Below are positions 49,255 through 58,394 of a DNA stretch of 64,000 bases, in pieces. The notes under the pieces were generated by a model that worked only from the letters and a program-made list of their open reading frames with translations, made no database searches and was not told the DNA's origin. The translations under genes were made by a program, and so were the position numbers. The stretch comes from Nitrospirales bacterium (GTDB lineage: Bacteria; Nitrospirota; Nitrospiria; Nitrospirales; UBA8639): positions 1-64,000 of the forward strand of contig JALDRK010000008.1 of assembly GCA_031315915.1 (NCBI GenBank). The letters run 5' to 3'. Every line of letters begins with the position of its first letter. Position 1 is the stretch's first letter.

Positions 49255-50256
49255 GTGAACAATCCATCACCTCACTCTCTCATTGACTGTCACGTGCATT
49301 TGGCCGCGCTTCCCGAAGAAAAAAACGGCTGTTTCATCTCGGACAAAATGCTCAAGAGCCCCTTATTTAGGTTTTTATTGTGGAAACATCGGCTTTCAGT
49401 TCGTGATCCTGCAAATGCCAACCGGAAATATCTTCAGGATCTCTTAGAGGAACTGCGAGCGTCCCGGTTTGTAAGCCAGGCAGTCCTGCTGGGCATGGAT
49501 GGAGTCTATTCCAGCAACGGACGATTGGACGTCAACGCCACGGAATTTCTCATCAGCAACGATTATGTTCTGACTCAGGCCAACACATATCCCGACGAAT
49601 TTCTCCCAGGAGTGTCTATCAATCCCCAACGGGGCGATGCGATCGAAGAACTTCATCGGTGTGCGGAAGCCGGGGCAGCCCTTGTCAAAGTCTTACCCAA
49701 TACCCAGCAATTTGATCCGGCACACGATCGCTATAAAACCTTTTACCGGACACTTGCCTCGCTGAAGTTGCCCCTGCTCAGCCATGTGGGATATGAATTC
49801 AGCCTGATCGGAAAAGATCAATCGGTCGGAGATCCCAGCCGACTCCGGATAGCTTTGGAGGAAGGAGCCACGGTCATTGCCGCTCACGCCTGCAGTTATG
49901 GCCTGATGATATATGAAAAATTCTTTCCGACCCTTGTGGATTTCGTTAACCGCTATTCGAATTTTTATGCCGACATCTCTGCCTTGACGTTGCCGAATCG
50001 TATGCGCATGCTCAGGAAGCTCCGGCACCATCCTGAAGTGTGTGACCGGCTCTTGTTCGGCACCGATTATCCCTTGTCGGTATTCCATCTGCCGGCTTGG
50101 GGTCTCGTCAATCTTCGGACCCTTTGGAACCTGATACAGACTACCAATCGATTTGATCGACAATTTCTGATCTGTCGGCACATCGGGATAGGCGTGGGAT
50201 CTTTTCGGAATCTCATTAAACCTACCTCCAGCCAACCGCTACAGTTTGACCCATGA
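49255..50256 (+). CDS. Amidohydrolase (TatD/ACMSD-like metal-dependent hydrolase)
   Basis: A 333-residue protein of the amidohydrolase-2 group. Metal-binding landmarks are DCHVHL near the N-terminus, HVGYEF in the middle, AAHACSYG, and FGTDYPLSVF with the catalytic aspartate near residue 275. Some relatives are decarboxylases (ACMSD type); the substrate here is unknown. Start is a GTG at 49255 with no strong ribosome site. It stands between the LplT-Aas fusion and the hybrid kinase, same direction, with 200-base gaps on either side, so co-transcription is uncertain. Confidence 0.85.
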   Translation: MNNPSPHSLIDCHVHLAALPEEKNGCFISDKMLKSPLFRFLLWKHRLSVRDPANANRKYLQDLLEELRASRFVSQAVLLGMDGVYSSNGRLDVNATEFLISNDYVLTQANTYPDEFLPGVSINPQRGDAIEELHRCAEAGAALVKVLPNTQQFDPAHDRYKTFYRTLASLKLPLLSHVGYEFSLIGKDQSVGDPSRLRIALEEGATVIAAHACSYGLMIYEKFFPTLVDFVNRYSNFYADISALTLPNRMRMLRKLRHHPEVCDRLLFGTDYPLSVFHLPAWGLVNLRTLWNLIQTTNRFDRQFLICRHIGIGVGSFRNLIKPTSSQPLQFDP

Positions 50257-50506
50257 CACCGGGCCACTGGCAAATAAAACATCCGGACGACTCCCCACCA
50301 GCTTGAAATTCTTCTTTAAGAAATCCATTAATAATTCCGACAAAAAACGAATAATCCACTCAAATTCCTAAGCAACCGGACTGCCTGTAGCCAATACGAT
50401 ATACTCCGTGATATTCCGCAGACCATCGTCATAAATCCAACCCACCGACCGAAGGACGTATAGAAGAAAAAACTCGATCCTCCACGAACGTCAACGATTA
50501 TGCATC

Positions 50507-50899
50507 ATGCCTACCCCCAACTATTCTGAAACATCGTTCGACATCTTTCATCGCCTCCCCGAGAGAATCTTCATGTTTCAGCACGATTGGACGGTTGGTT
50601 TTGGGAATCATTCCCTTGAAGAACGGACGGAAATCCTCAAAGCTACCATTCTTGGACATCGAATCGGCGATTTTTATCCGGCATTAACCACGCCTAAATA
50701 TTTTTCTCGTCTGGAGATGCTCTTCCACGGGAGACCGCCAGTCATATTTCCTTCGCAATTTCGTCCACAATTCCCTCCAGATCCCGGAACCAATGGAATA
50801 CCTCGGGGTTCAACAGAACAAGCTCAAAGCCTTGAAGAATCAAGAAGAAGACACGTGGCCAGCCAGGGGCGCGTCCTCATTCCATCAGCTAATCCATGA
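50507..50899 (+). CDS. PAS-like sensor fragment
   Basis: A 130-residue protein. Residues about 12-95 resemble the PAS-type domains found in Nitrospira-like sensor kinases (FMFQHDWTVGFGNHSLEE, then GHRIGDFYPALTTPKYFSRLEMLF and IFPSQFRPQF), but the tail (after residue 95) loses the pattern. It stops at 50899, five bases before the most likely start of the hybrid kinase, so it could be the severed N-terminal sensor of that kinase, split by a frameshift near 50790, or a separate small sensor. I could not find a single-base repair that gives a convincing join. Confidence 0.5.
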   Translation: MPTPNYSETSFDIFHRLPERIFMFQHDWTVGFGNHSLEERTEILKATILGHRIGDFYPALTTPKYFSRLEMLFHGRPPVIFPSQFRPQFPPDPGTNGIPRGSTEQAQSLEESRRRHVASQGRVLIPSANP

Positions 50900-50903
50900 A
50901 TCC

Positions 50904-53900
50904 ATGGCGACAATCCTTCCCGCTCACCACCTTCGATCGAAGAACAAAAAAGCCGGTCCTACCGACTTTGCCGACTTTCACGTTTGTGGCATGTCATTCC
51001 GTTGGAGCCATCTCATCCTCTTGATGCTTTTGGGAAGTGTTTTTCTGATTGACCTGAGACTGCCTTTGGGTGTGGCCAGCGGCGTTCCGTATGTCATCTG
51101 TGTCAGTATCGCAAGCTCGTTGGGACTTCGGTGGGTATGGGGTACTGCCCTCCTCTCCTCGCTTCTCGTCCTTGCAGGGATGGAACTCTCCTCATCCGGA
51201 GGAGAAGAATGGAAAGTATTATCCAATCGGGGGTTAGCCCTAATGGCTATCTGGGCCACCATGCTGACTACGCTTCGATGGCTCCGAACGAAAGAATATC
51301 TGGCTTATTTCAATCACAGGCTGGAACAACAGGTAACAGAGCGCACACACAATTTGGAGGCAGCCCATCAGGCCCTCGCACGACACGCTCTCGAACAGAA
51401 ACAGATAGCCAACCAGCTTCAAGAAAGCGAAACGCTTCTTGCGTTGGTGATCCAAGGAACCAGCGAAGGGATTTGGGATTGGGACATCAATCAGAATACC
51501 CTGCGTTTTAGCCCCCGGTTTAAAGAATTATTGGGTTACAAACCGGAAGAGTTTTGTGACTCCTTGCCCAACTTCCATAAACACATTCATCCACAGGATA
51601 TTCCACGGTTGAATCTTGCTTTTCAAGAACATCTTGCCACACAGGCCCACTTCGACATTGAAGTTCGGATCTGCACAAAAATTGGAGAGTACCGTCATTT
51701 TCGCATGCGGGGTCAAACCGTTCGCAACACCGATGGCCAACCGGTTCGGATGGCCGGGTCTCTCATGGACATCACCAACGAACGATTGGCCATGCAACGT
51801 CAAAACACCCAAGTTGCCATATCCCATGTATTAGCCGAGGCATCCGATTTTGAGCAGGCCATCCCTGAAATTCTCAAAGCGGTGTGCGGAACAATGGGCT
51901 GGGTGGTAGGCTCTTTTTGGGAAAGCGATACCGCCAATATCCGATTGCATTGTTCCGCCATTGTGGACATCGGCTCTCCTCCGCATCCGTTATTTGTACA
52001 AGAATCACAACGAACGACTTTTCTGAGCGGAGTAGGATTACCGGGCAGGGTCTGGGCGAATCAATGCCCTTCATGGATTTGGGATGCGACCCATGACTCT
52101 AATTTTCCTCGTGCCCCCTATGCCATCCAAGAACACCTGCAAGGGGCATTGGCGTTTCCTGTTCAATTAGGACAGGATCGCATAGGTGTCATGGAGTTTT
52201 TCTCTCCCGACCCCATCTCGGCCAATACGGAATTTCTTCTCGCCATCATGGTCATCGGCCACCAGATTGGGCAGTTTCTCCAACGAAAAGGCATGGAGTC
52301 CCAGATCGTGCGGAGCAAACAAGAATTAGAACGCACAAATCAGGAGCTTCTGGTGGCTCGCGATCAGGCGCTCGCGGCCGCTCAGGCCAAGTCTAATTTC
52401 CTGACGACCATGAGTCACGAAATGCGAACACCCCTCAATGGCGTGATTGGACTAACGGATATTTTATTGGCGGATGCCGTTTCTCGCGATCACCAGGAAA
52501 TCTTGAAGACGATCTCATCATGCAGCACCGCGCTTCTCCATCTGATAAACGATATTTTGGATTATTCCAAAATGGAAGCCGGCAAACTTTCCCTGGAATG
52601 TCAGGATTTTAACTTACGGACCATCGTGGAAGAGACATTGGATATCCTGGCCCCCAAAGCGGTTTCCAATCATTTAGAATTATCAGGATTGATTGACACG
52701 TCGACTCCTGTCGAGCTTCGAGGAGATCCCCATCGACTGCGACAAATCCTGATCAACCTCATCGGCAATGCCATCAAATTTACCGATCGCGGTCAGGTCA
52801 GCCTCCGCATCATCCGCGAATCTCCAGAGGCTACCTCCCCTTTCATTCGATTTGAGGTCACAGATACCGGCATCGGCATTGCCCAGGACATTCAACCACG
52901 CCTCTTTCAATCTTTTCATCAAGCCGACTCCACCATGGCCAGAAAATTTGGAGGAACAGGTCTGGGATTGGCCATCTCCAAACAACTGGTGGAATTGATG
53001 GATGGAACGATCGGATTCACAAGCCATCAGGGAATGGGAAGTTGCTTTTGGTTCACCATACCCCTGGAACGGCGACAGCCCTTGATGCCTGTCATGGACC
53101 AACAACCATGGCATAGCTTACGAGCGTGCTTGATTGAAGACTCCGAGAACACCCAGGAGGTCCTGACTCATTATCTTCAATCTTGGGGTATCAACTGCAC
53201 TACAGCCTTATCAGGAACAGACGGTCTTGCATTCATGGAACAAACAGATCGGAACGAACAGCCTATCGATTTACTGATTGTCGACGCATCTTTACCTGAT
53301 ATGGACCCTTGGACATTCGCCCAGCGCATTATCAGCAATCCCTTATTGTCTTCCAGCAAATTAATATTGTTAACGGATTTGAGTACCCGAGATCTGGCTC
53401 AACAATCATCTCAAGCCGGATATCGAACCCACATTATGAAACCTCTTCACTATCGGAAGTTATATGACGGCATACGGAATGCCTTGGAGATTGATGCCTT
53501 TCCTGAAGGACCAAAGATCGTTCCGGCTTCAAGCAAACTGCCGACCGCTACGCTTCCTGTAAATCATCCTCACTATAGCCGTATCTTACTTGTTGAAGAC
53601 AACGAGATAAACCAACGGGTGGCAGCCAGGCTTCTGACCAAACTCCATCTACAAGTCGATTTGGCCAACAATGGCCGGGAAGCTTTGGCCGCCCTTCAAC
53701 AACGAACCTATGAGGTGATTTTTATGGATTGCCAAATGCCGGACATGGACGGATTTGAAACGACCCGAGTGATCCGTTCCCGAGAAGGGGAAGGAAAAGC
53801 GGATCAGGATTGTCCTGAGAAAGAGTCTGTCTCATTCGACTCCTCACTCCCGACTTCGCACCATTCCCGAGTGCCTATTATTGCCCTCACGGCCAATGCC

Positions 53901-54482
53901 CTGCCAAGAGACCGGGAGCGGTGCTTGGAAGCAGGCATGGATGATTTTCTTACCAAACCTGTGTCTCTTCCGCAATTGGAATCCATGCTTCAAAAATGGA
54001 GTCCCCATTTGTTGAAATCTCCTGTCCAGGAAAAAGAACTCCAAACAGGTGAAACAATCGCCTCTCATCCCGTCACGCCCACACATAAAGACATGGACTC
54101 CCAGATTCCGATCTTGAATACGCAGATTTTCAAAGAAATGACCGAAACAGAAGATATGGAATTTGTAAGAAGCGTCATCGAACAGTTTCTGGTGGACCTT
54201 CCCAGACATGCTCAAACTATTGGATCGGCGTGGGATCAACATGAAGCAGACACCTTGGCCACTGCGGCTCACGCATGCAAAGGGAGTTGCCGAATGATTG
54301 GAGCCACCGCATTGGCGGAAACCAGTTATATGCTGGAAACAATCGGACGAGAAGGGATCATTCCCAATGGCTCAGATTCGTTGAGAAGATGGGAAGCAGA
54401 CAAAGAACGAACTCAACAAGCCTTGATGGAATTTCAACAACAGATTTCTCAGTCAGTATCGCTTGCCGCCTTGAAACCGTAA
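50904..54482 (+). CDS. Hybrid histidine kinase with PAS, GAF, two receivers and Hpt
   Basis: A very large membrane kinase of about 1190 residues. Domains in order: three or four membrane helices (about residues 30-125), coiled coil, PAS (TSEGIWDWDINQNTLRF), GAF (LAEASDFEQAIPEILKAVCG), HisKA (MSHEMRTPLNGVIGL), HATPase (N-box NLIGNAIKFT, G1 DTGIGIA, G2 GGTGLGLAIS), a first receiver (VDASLPDMD, K in MKP), a second receiver (LLVEDNEINQRVA, IFMDCQMPDMDGFET) and a C-terminal Hpt (AAHACKGSCRMIGA). This is a complete internal phosphorelay, like BarA/ArcB. The output regulator is not in the window. An ATG at 50904 is assumed; 50793 would add 37 residues and overlap the preceding gene. Confidence 0.9.
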   Translation: MATILPAHHLRSKNKKAGPTDFADFHVCGMSFRWSHLILLMLLGSVFLIDLRLPLGVASGVPYVICVSIASSLGLRWVWGTALLSSLLVLAGMELSSSGGEEWKVLSNRGLALMAIWATMLTTLRWLRTKEYLAYFNHRLEQQVTERTHNLEAAHQALARHALEQKQIANQLQESETLLALVIQGTSEGIWDWDINQNTLRFSPRFKELLGYKPEEFCDSLPNFHKHIHPQDIPRLNLAFQEHLATQAHFDIEVRICTKIGEYRHFRMRGQTVRNTDGQPVRMAGSLMDITNERLAMQRQNTQVAISHVLAEASDFEQAIPEILKAVCGTMGWVVGSFWESDTANIRLHCSAIVDIGSPPHPLFVQESQRTTFLSGVGLPGRVWANQCPSWIWDATHDSNFPRAPYAIQEHLQGALAFPVQLGQDRIGVMEFFSPDPISANTEFLLAIMVIGHQIGQFLQRKGMESQIVRSKQELERTNQELLVARDQALAAAQAKSNFLTTMSHEMRTPLNGVIGLTDILLADAVSRDHQEILKTISSCSTALLHLINDILDYSKMEAGKLSLECQDFNLRTIVEETLDILAPKAVSNHLELSGLIDTSTPVELRGDPHRLRQILINLIGNAIKFTDRGQVSLRIIRESPEATSPFIRFEVTDTGIGIAQDIQPRLFQSFHQADSTMARKFGGTGLGLAISKQLVELMDGTIGFTSHQGMGSCFWFTIPLERRQPLMPVMDQQPWHSLRACLIEDSENTQEVLTHYLQSWGINCTTALSGTDGLAFMEQTDRNEQPIDLLIVDASLPDMDPWTFAQRIISNPLLSSSKLILLTDLSTRDLAQQSSQAGYRTHIMKPLHYRKLYDGIRNALEIDAFPEGPKIVPASSKLPTATLPVNHPHYSRILLVEDNEINQRVAARLLTKLHLQVDLANNGREALAALQQRTYEVIFMDCQMPDMDGFETTRVIRSREGEGKADQDCPEKESVSFDSSLPTSHHSRVPIIALTANALPRDRERCLEAGMDDFLTKPVSLPQLESMLQKWSPHLLKSPVQEKELQTGETIASHPVTPTHKDMDSQIPILNTQIFKEMTETEDMEFVRSVIEQFLVDLPRHAQTIGSAWDQHEADTLATAAHACKGSCRMIGATALAETSYMLETIGREGIIPNGSDSLRRWEADKERTQQALMEFQQQISQSVSLAALKP

Positions 54483-54539
54483 ATGCTATCTCACACACAA
54501 CCGCTTTCGGGGCGGACACTCATAACGGATGAAAGCCGA

Positions 54540-56348
54540 TTATGAGATTGGAACTAAATGATTGGTTGGATGAAGGATTCGAAATCTGACCTCATCGATG
54601 TGATTGTAAGCCGATACTTCATCCCCCACAAACAATCCACACCGATAGAGTCCTAACGGCCAACCTTCCTGGGGAGCTCGAAGCCGAAAATACCCTGATT
54701 GTTCATTCATGGACATGATCACCTGATCTTGAACCAAGGCCGTCTGATCCGGGGAAATGGCGGACCTCTCGAGAAAACATTGGGCGGTTAAGGCCACCTC
54801 GTCATATGAAGGGGTGGCCAATGCAAAGACCAAGTACAGGTCCTGTTGGGTTGACAGAAAAGTATCTCCAGGGTCAACAGGAATAAAATCATGGCTGCCC
54901 ATTAGCATATCATCTCGGAAAATCATTTTGGATGGAATGACAAATCGAAACCAACTGAAATCCGCATCCCGACCCATCAGGGAAGCCCGTGTATGAATCG
55001 GTTGAGAGACTTTGAGAGACTTGGGATTCGATTCTTGATGAGGCGCATTGCTCAAACCGGGAGAAGTGGCGAGATCTGACGTCGGCGGCATCTCCTGAAG
55101 AGTGTGTTCAGATTGTGGGATATGCGACCTGACCCGCTCCAGCCACATGGCTACCTTCTCCTGATCCAGGACTGGAATGCCTGAAAGTATGGGCGGATCA
55201 TCAGGGTTGTTTTCGGCTCCCTTCTCAGGGACATTCTGAGATTCAGAAGGGTCTGGAAGGCTCGGGGAGAATTCCTGAAGTATTTCAAAATGCAATAAGG
55301 CCTCCTCCCATCGCTCCAAATGGGCCAGCCCTTGGCCAATCCGGAAAATTGAGTCTAAAAATACCTCCGAAATAGGTCCACTGCTGGGCCCTAGATCAAT
55401 CCCTTTTTGCAGCAACTGGATGGCTTCCTCATATTGTCCTAACTCCATCAGTGTCACGCCTAATTCATACGTTGCCCGATGATCAGTCGGACGAAGACTC
55501 AGCACGTGACGAAGAATCGGCTCCGCCTCTTGAAAACGCCCATTCGCATACAAATCCCACGCTTGATTGCGAATCAGGCCCCATTCCTTGTAAAGAGACG
55601 CCGAACCGTCAGGACTATAAATAGGTTGAAAACGACGCCCACGCTCCTTTGTGGCCCCATAGACAATGAGCAACAGATTGCGTGCCGCAGTCTCCACAGG
55701 GGACCCTCGAGGGACCATTCGTATCACCGCTTCTACCTCTCTGCGGGCATCTTCATATTGCAAGACATCAAATAGCGCGCGAGCCAAAGATAAACGCCAC
55801 CCCGGCAGATCGGGAACCAACTCCGATGCCAACCGATATTCCTTCGCCGATTCTTCCAATCGGTCAAGTACCCGAAGTTCATGGGCCAATCTCAAGTGGA
55901 CCAGTGGATTCTGCCTATCATGTTTTGCCATACGTTGAAATTCTTCAATAGCCAGGTCCGCTTGACCAGATCGAATCAATAGGCTCCATTTGCTCCATCG
56001 AACATCCAAGGATTGAGGAACTTGGCCTAAAACCCGTTCATACGCCTCGAGAGCTTCTTCATTTTGTCGCATCGTTGCCAGAATATCTCCCCTCAACTTA
56101 TCAAAACCGACGAATCGTGGAGAGGTTTGCATGCCTTCAGTTAGAATATCCAATGCTCGGACAGAGTTGCCCTTCTGCCAGGCCGCCCTGGCGGTGGCCA
56201 GAATCATTTCTTCCGGACTGCCTGTTTCCTTCTGGGCCTGAGCGGTCGTGACCACCGTGGCAATCAGACAAATTTGCACAATCGCCTGTCCCAGCCATCT
56301 CAATCGAAAGCTTCGAAAGGGAGCAACCCATTTTCCGCTAGATCTCAT
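54540..56348 (-). CDS. Exported TPR-repeat protein
   Basis: A protein of 602 residues with a likely signal peptide (about residues 15-38, WLGQAIVQICLIATVVTTAQAQ partly), then TPR repeats from about residue 50 to 350 (for example RGDILATMRQNEEALEAYERVL, and YELGVTLMELGQYEEAIQLL), a linker rich in acid and serine, and a C-terminal domain of about 150 residues that I do not recognise. The start is set at the ATG at 56348; the frame is open to 56474 without family-like features. Periplasmic or outer-membrane protein assembly is typical for such architectures, but nothing here shows the role. Confidence 0.75.
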   Translation of the reverse strand: MRSSGKWVAPFRSFRLRWLGQAIVQICLIATVVTTAQAQKETGSPEEMILATARAAWQKGNSVRALDILTEGMQTSPRFVGFDKLRGDILATMRQNEEALEAYERVLGQVPQSLDVRWSKWSLLIRSGQADLAIEEFQRMAKHDRQNPLVHLRLAHELRVLDRLEESAKEYRLASELVPDLPGWRLSLARALFDVLQYEDARREVEAVIRMVPRGSPVETAARNLLLIVYGATKERGRRFQPIYSPDGSASLYKEWGLIRNQAWDLYANGRFQEAEPILRHVLSLRPTDHRATYELGVTLMELGQYEEAIQLLQKGIDLGPSSGPISEVFLDSIFRIGQGLAHLERWEEALLHFEILQEFSPSLPDPSESQNVPEKGAENNPDDPPILSGIPVLDQEKVAMWLERVRSHIPQSEHTLQEMPPTSDLATSPGLSNAPHQESNPKSLKVSQPIHTRASLMGRDADFSWFRFVIPSKMIFRDDMLMGSHDFIPVDPGDTFLSTQQDLYLVFALATPSYDEVALTAQCFLERSAISPDQTALVQDQVIMSMNEQSGYFRLRAPQEGWPLGLYRCGLFVGDEVSAYNHIDEVRFRILHPTNHLVPIS

Positions 56349-56408
56349 GATTGACAGTCTTTTCAACGGAGGCAAAGAAAACGCCACTACAAAAGGAGGA
56401 GGAAATGT

Positions 56409-56600
56409 GTGATTTCGCGAAGCGACCTTTATCGCCTTGGGACTCATCCCGTTGGTAGAGAAAGACGGGTCCATCGCTTTTTTATATGGGCCGGAATTTC
56501 ACATGATCTTCAACTCATTAAATTATATGCAAGATCCGTGAAGACTGTCGAGAAAAGAAGAGGAAGGCCTAGGAAACAGCTTAAGACTGCTGTCCCCTAG
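56409..56600 (+). CDS. Possible small basic protein with AT-hook-like tail
   Basis: A 63-codon frame starting with GTG, 8 bases after a very strong Shine-Dalgarno-like run (AAAAGGAGGAGGAA). The C-terminal 20 residues contain KRRGRPRKQLK, the R-G-R-P core of an AT-hook DNA-binding motif. It lies in the divergent region between the TPR gene and the next small gene. The rest of the sequence has no recognisable fold, so it may be chance; an overlapping 17-codon ATG frame also fits the ribosome site. Confidence 0.3.
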   Translation: MISRSDLYRLGTHPVGRERRVHRFFIWAGISHDLQLIKLYARSVKTVEKRRGRPRKQLKTAVP

Positions 56601-56617
56601 GATCATCGATCACGCTT

Positions 56618-56878
56618 TTACCACAAACGTGATTTCACCCGCGTCGGCGCTTTGCTTTCCTGAGTCGCCGGTTTGCCTAATGGTTTGGTATTCGGGAGAA
56701 CAATGTCTTTGAAGGCATTTTGACGTTGATTCGCAACGGCGGACGAAATGCCAAGATAAATTTTTCTAGCCGCATCAGACCACTTGGGGTCAAATGGAGC
56801 TCCCCGAAAGGCGGCTTCTGCCGCCCTTTTCTCATCGTGTGTTAATGACCGAACCGGTTGATGCATACTTTCCTCCAT
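56618..56878 (-). CDS. Conserved small hypothetical protein
   Basis: An 86-residue, basic protein with no membrane segment or cysteines. The central part (PFDPKWSDAARKIYLGISSA) is the most protein-like stretch. I do not recognise a family. AGGAAAG is close to the ATG (MEESMHQP; a second ATG four codons on). Same direction as the zinc-ribbon-like gene, with a 22-base gap, so they may be co-transcribed. Confidence 0.55.
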   Translation of the reverse strand: MEESMHQPVRSLTHDEKRAAEAAFRGAPFDPKWSDAARKIYLGISSAVANQRQNAFKDIVLPNTKPLGKPATQESKAPTRVKSRLW

Positions 56879-56900
56879 AAATTATGGCATTAAAGATCGC

Positions 56901-57047
56901 TTAATGAACAAGAGGACGAGGTTCACGTTCTGCTTGTACCCGTTTTCCACAATTCAAACAGACAAGATACAAAATGCTTAAACCGACTTCCAAGTCCACA
57001 GCTCGCTCAAGAATCATGGAACCCTGGCATTTTTCACAACTTTTCAT
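56901..57047 (-). CDS. Small zinc-ribbon-like protein
   Basis: A 48-residue protein with two C-x-x-C pairs: CEKC near residue 4 and CLNC near residue 30, enclosing EVGLSILYL, the layout of a small zinc ribbon. Start chosen at the ATG at 57047 because AAGGAGT precedes it at the right distance; the longer frame to 57122 lacks a ribosome site. Function unknown; such proteins often bind nucleic acid or act as folding scaffolds. Confidence 0.6.
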   Translation of the reverse strand: MKSCEKCQGSMILERAVDLEVGLSILYLVCLNCGKRVQAEREPRPLVH

Positions 57048-57609
57048 AGGACTCCTTGTTAGCTTGTTAGAAGATACGGTGTGGTACAAGCGTGATGGCT
57101 GAGCAAATGGTATGCCTTTCAAATGAGAAAGAATGAAAACGCACTATCTTGCAAAAATAGCTCAAGACATGGCCTCTTCCCCACCGTTGGAAGACAAGGC
57201 CAGAATAAGGGAAAAGACAGGCTGTAGAAGAGTGTTAATCTATCTGACAGAACACTTGAGGAAAGGATTTTTTTCCATAAGGAATTAGGATGGTAGAATG
57301 CCGTTCTTGCTCGTTGCTTAAATTCATCGATGTTAAGAGACCCGACACCTCAATATCTCTATATCGTTGAGAATGCATCTATATCTGCACTCTTGCATCA
57401 AAAAAGGATACACCGCCCTATTTGAAAAATCTTCACTGGTACCAGGAAGTCCGCCTGAGACCGCCTCCCATACAGTTGATCCATGAGAGTCGGCTTGAAG
57501 AGCACATCGGACCTTGTTGGCCCAATCCTCAATAGAAACTTGCAATCAACGAATTCGCCAAAACTGCAAAAACAATTGGGATCGGAGATCCTCAAACCGA
57601 ATGACGAGA
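57048..57609. other. Gap between the zinc-ribbon gene and the bactofilin
   Basis: About 560 bases. Short reverse frames here (57333-57545, 57398-57595) have no protein-like features. A small hairpin near the bactofilin end is listed separately. No RNA gene was recognised. Confidence 0.5.
57579..57591 (-). terminator. Weak candidate terminator after the bactofilin gene
   Basis: Reverse strand: GGATC and GATCC form a 5-bp stem with a 3-base loop, followed by CAATTG and a T5 run, about 20 bases after the bactofilin stop. Short stem; low confidence. Confidence 0.35.
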
Positions 57610-58053
57610 TTATAAGTAGTCAGAAGACTTTTCATCCATTGAAATTTTTCCCTTAAACATACCGCCCGTCTCCACTGAAAACCGAGGGGTCGTGATCGTC
57701 CCGTCAATAAAGCCGGGGTTCAAGAGATTCACTTTTTCTCTGGCTATGACGTTGCCGTAAATTGTGCCTTTACAGACGACTGTACCTGCCTCAATGGTGG
57801 CCTTCACCTGTGCCTGGCTGCCAATAACAAGAGTCCCTTTGGTGTGAACCGTACCTTCCAATTGTCCGTCGATTTGAACATTTCCCTCGTACCAAATTTC
57901 CCCCGTACATTTCACGCCTTTTCCAAAGAATGCCACAACCTCATGCTTTTCTCCTGCCACCGGTTCGGGGACAAAATATGTTTTTTGAGTACCCACCTGT
58001 GCTTCAGGATCAATACTGGCCGATAATGTAATTTCTTCCGTTATAACCGACAT
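57610..58053 (-). CDS. Bactofilin family cytoskeletal protein
   Basis: A 147-residue protein with a flexible N-terminus (about residues 1-40) and the DUF583 beta-helix core: VVAFFGKGVKCTGEIWYEG, then VQIDGQLEGTVHTKGTLVIG, and repeated six-residue steps up to GGMFKGKI. Bactofilins form filaments at the membrane, placing wall hydrolases or polar proteins. It stands alone here, without an M23 peptidase next to it. Length and core are normal. Confidence 0.93.
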   Translation of the reverse strand: MSVITEEITLSASIDPEAQVGTQKTYFVPEPVAGEKHEVVAFFGKGVKCTGEIWYEGNVQIDGQLEGTVHTKGTLVIGSQAQVKATIEAGTVVCKGTIYGNVIAREKVNLLNPGFIDGTITTPRFSVETGGMFKGKISMDEKSSDYL

Positions 58054-58394
58054 AGGCCTCCCTCCATCAACCGACGAATGTAAGGTGAAAAGATGCGGCC
58101 CTCTCCTGGATTCCCTAATTTTGGGAATAGGGCGTTTCTCTGAAAATCACATTCCAGCTTAACGAATTTTCAGAATATGGCAATACGAACAGCTAAATTC
58201 CCATCACTTTTTTTGAGATCCTGACTGAGAAATCGGAGAGCCACGAACGGCTTGTGTTCCTCCATGGGTTACCAATGAACCTCTTTGCGGGTTCACACCC
58301 GTAATATCTCTCTACAATTCAAGTTTCGCTTGTCCGGCTTTGATGGAACCACTTCATCCACAAGCTCACGCATGTGGCATTGCGGATGTAGAAT
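58054..58394. other. Gap between bactofilin and the insertion sequence
   Basis: About 340 bases upstream of bactofilin (its promoter region) ending at the left end of the IS. No gene or RNA was seen. Confidence 0.5.
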
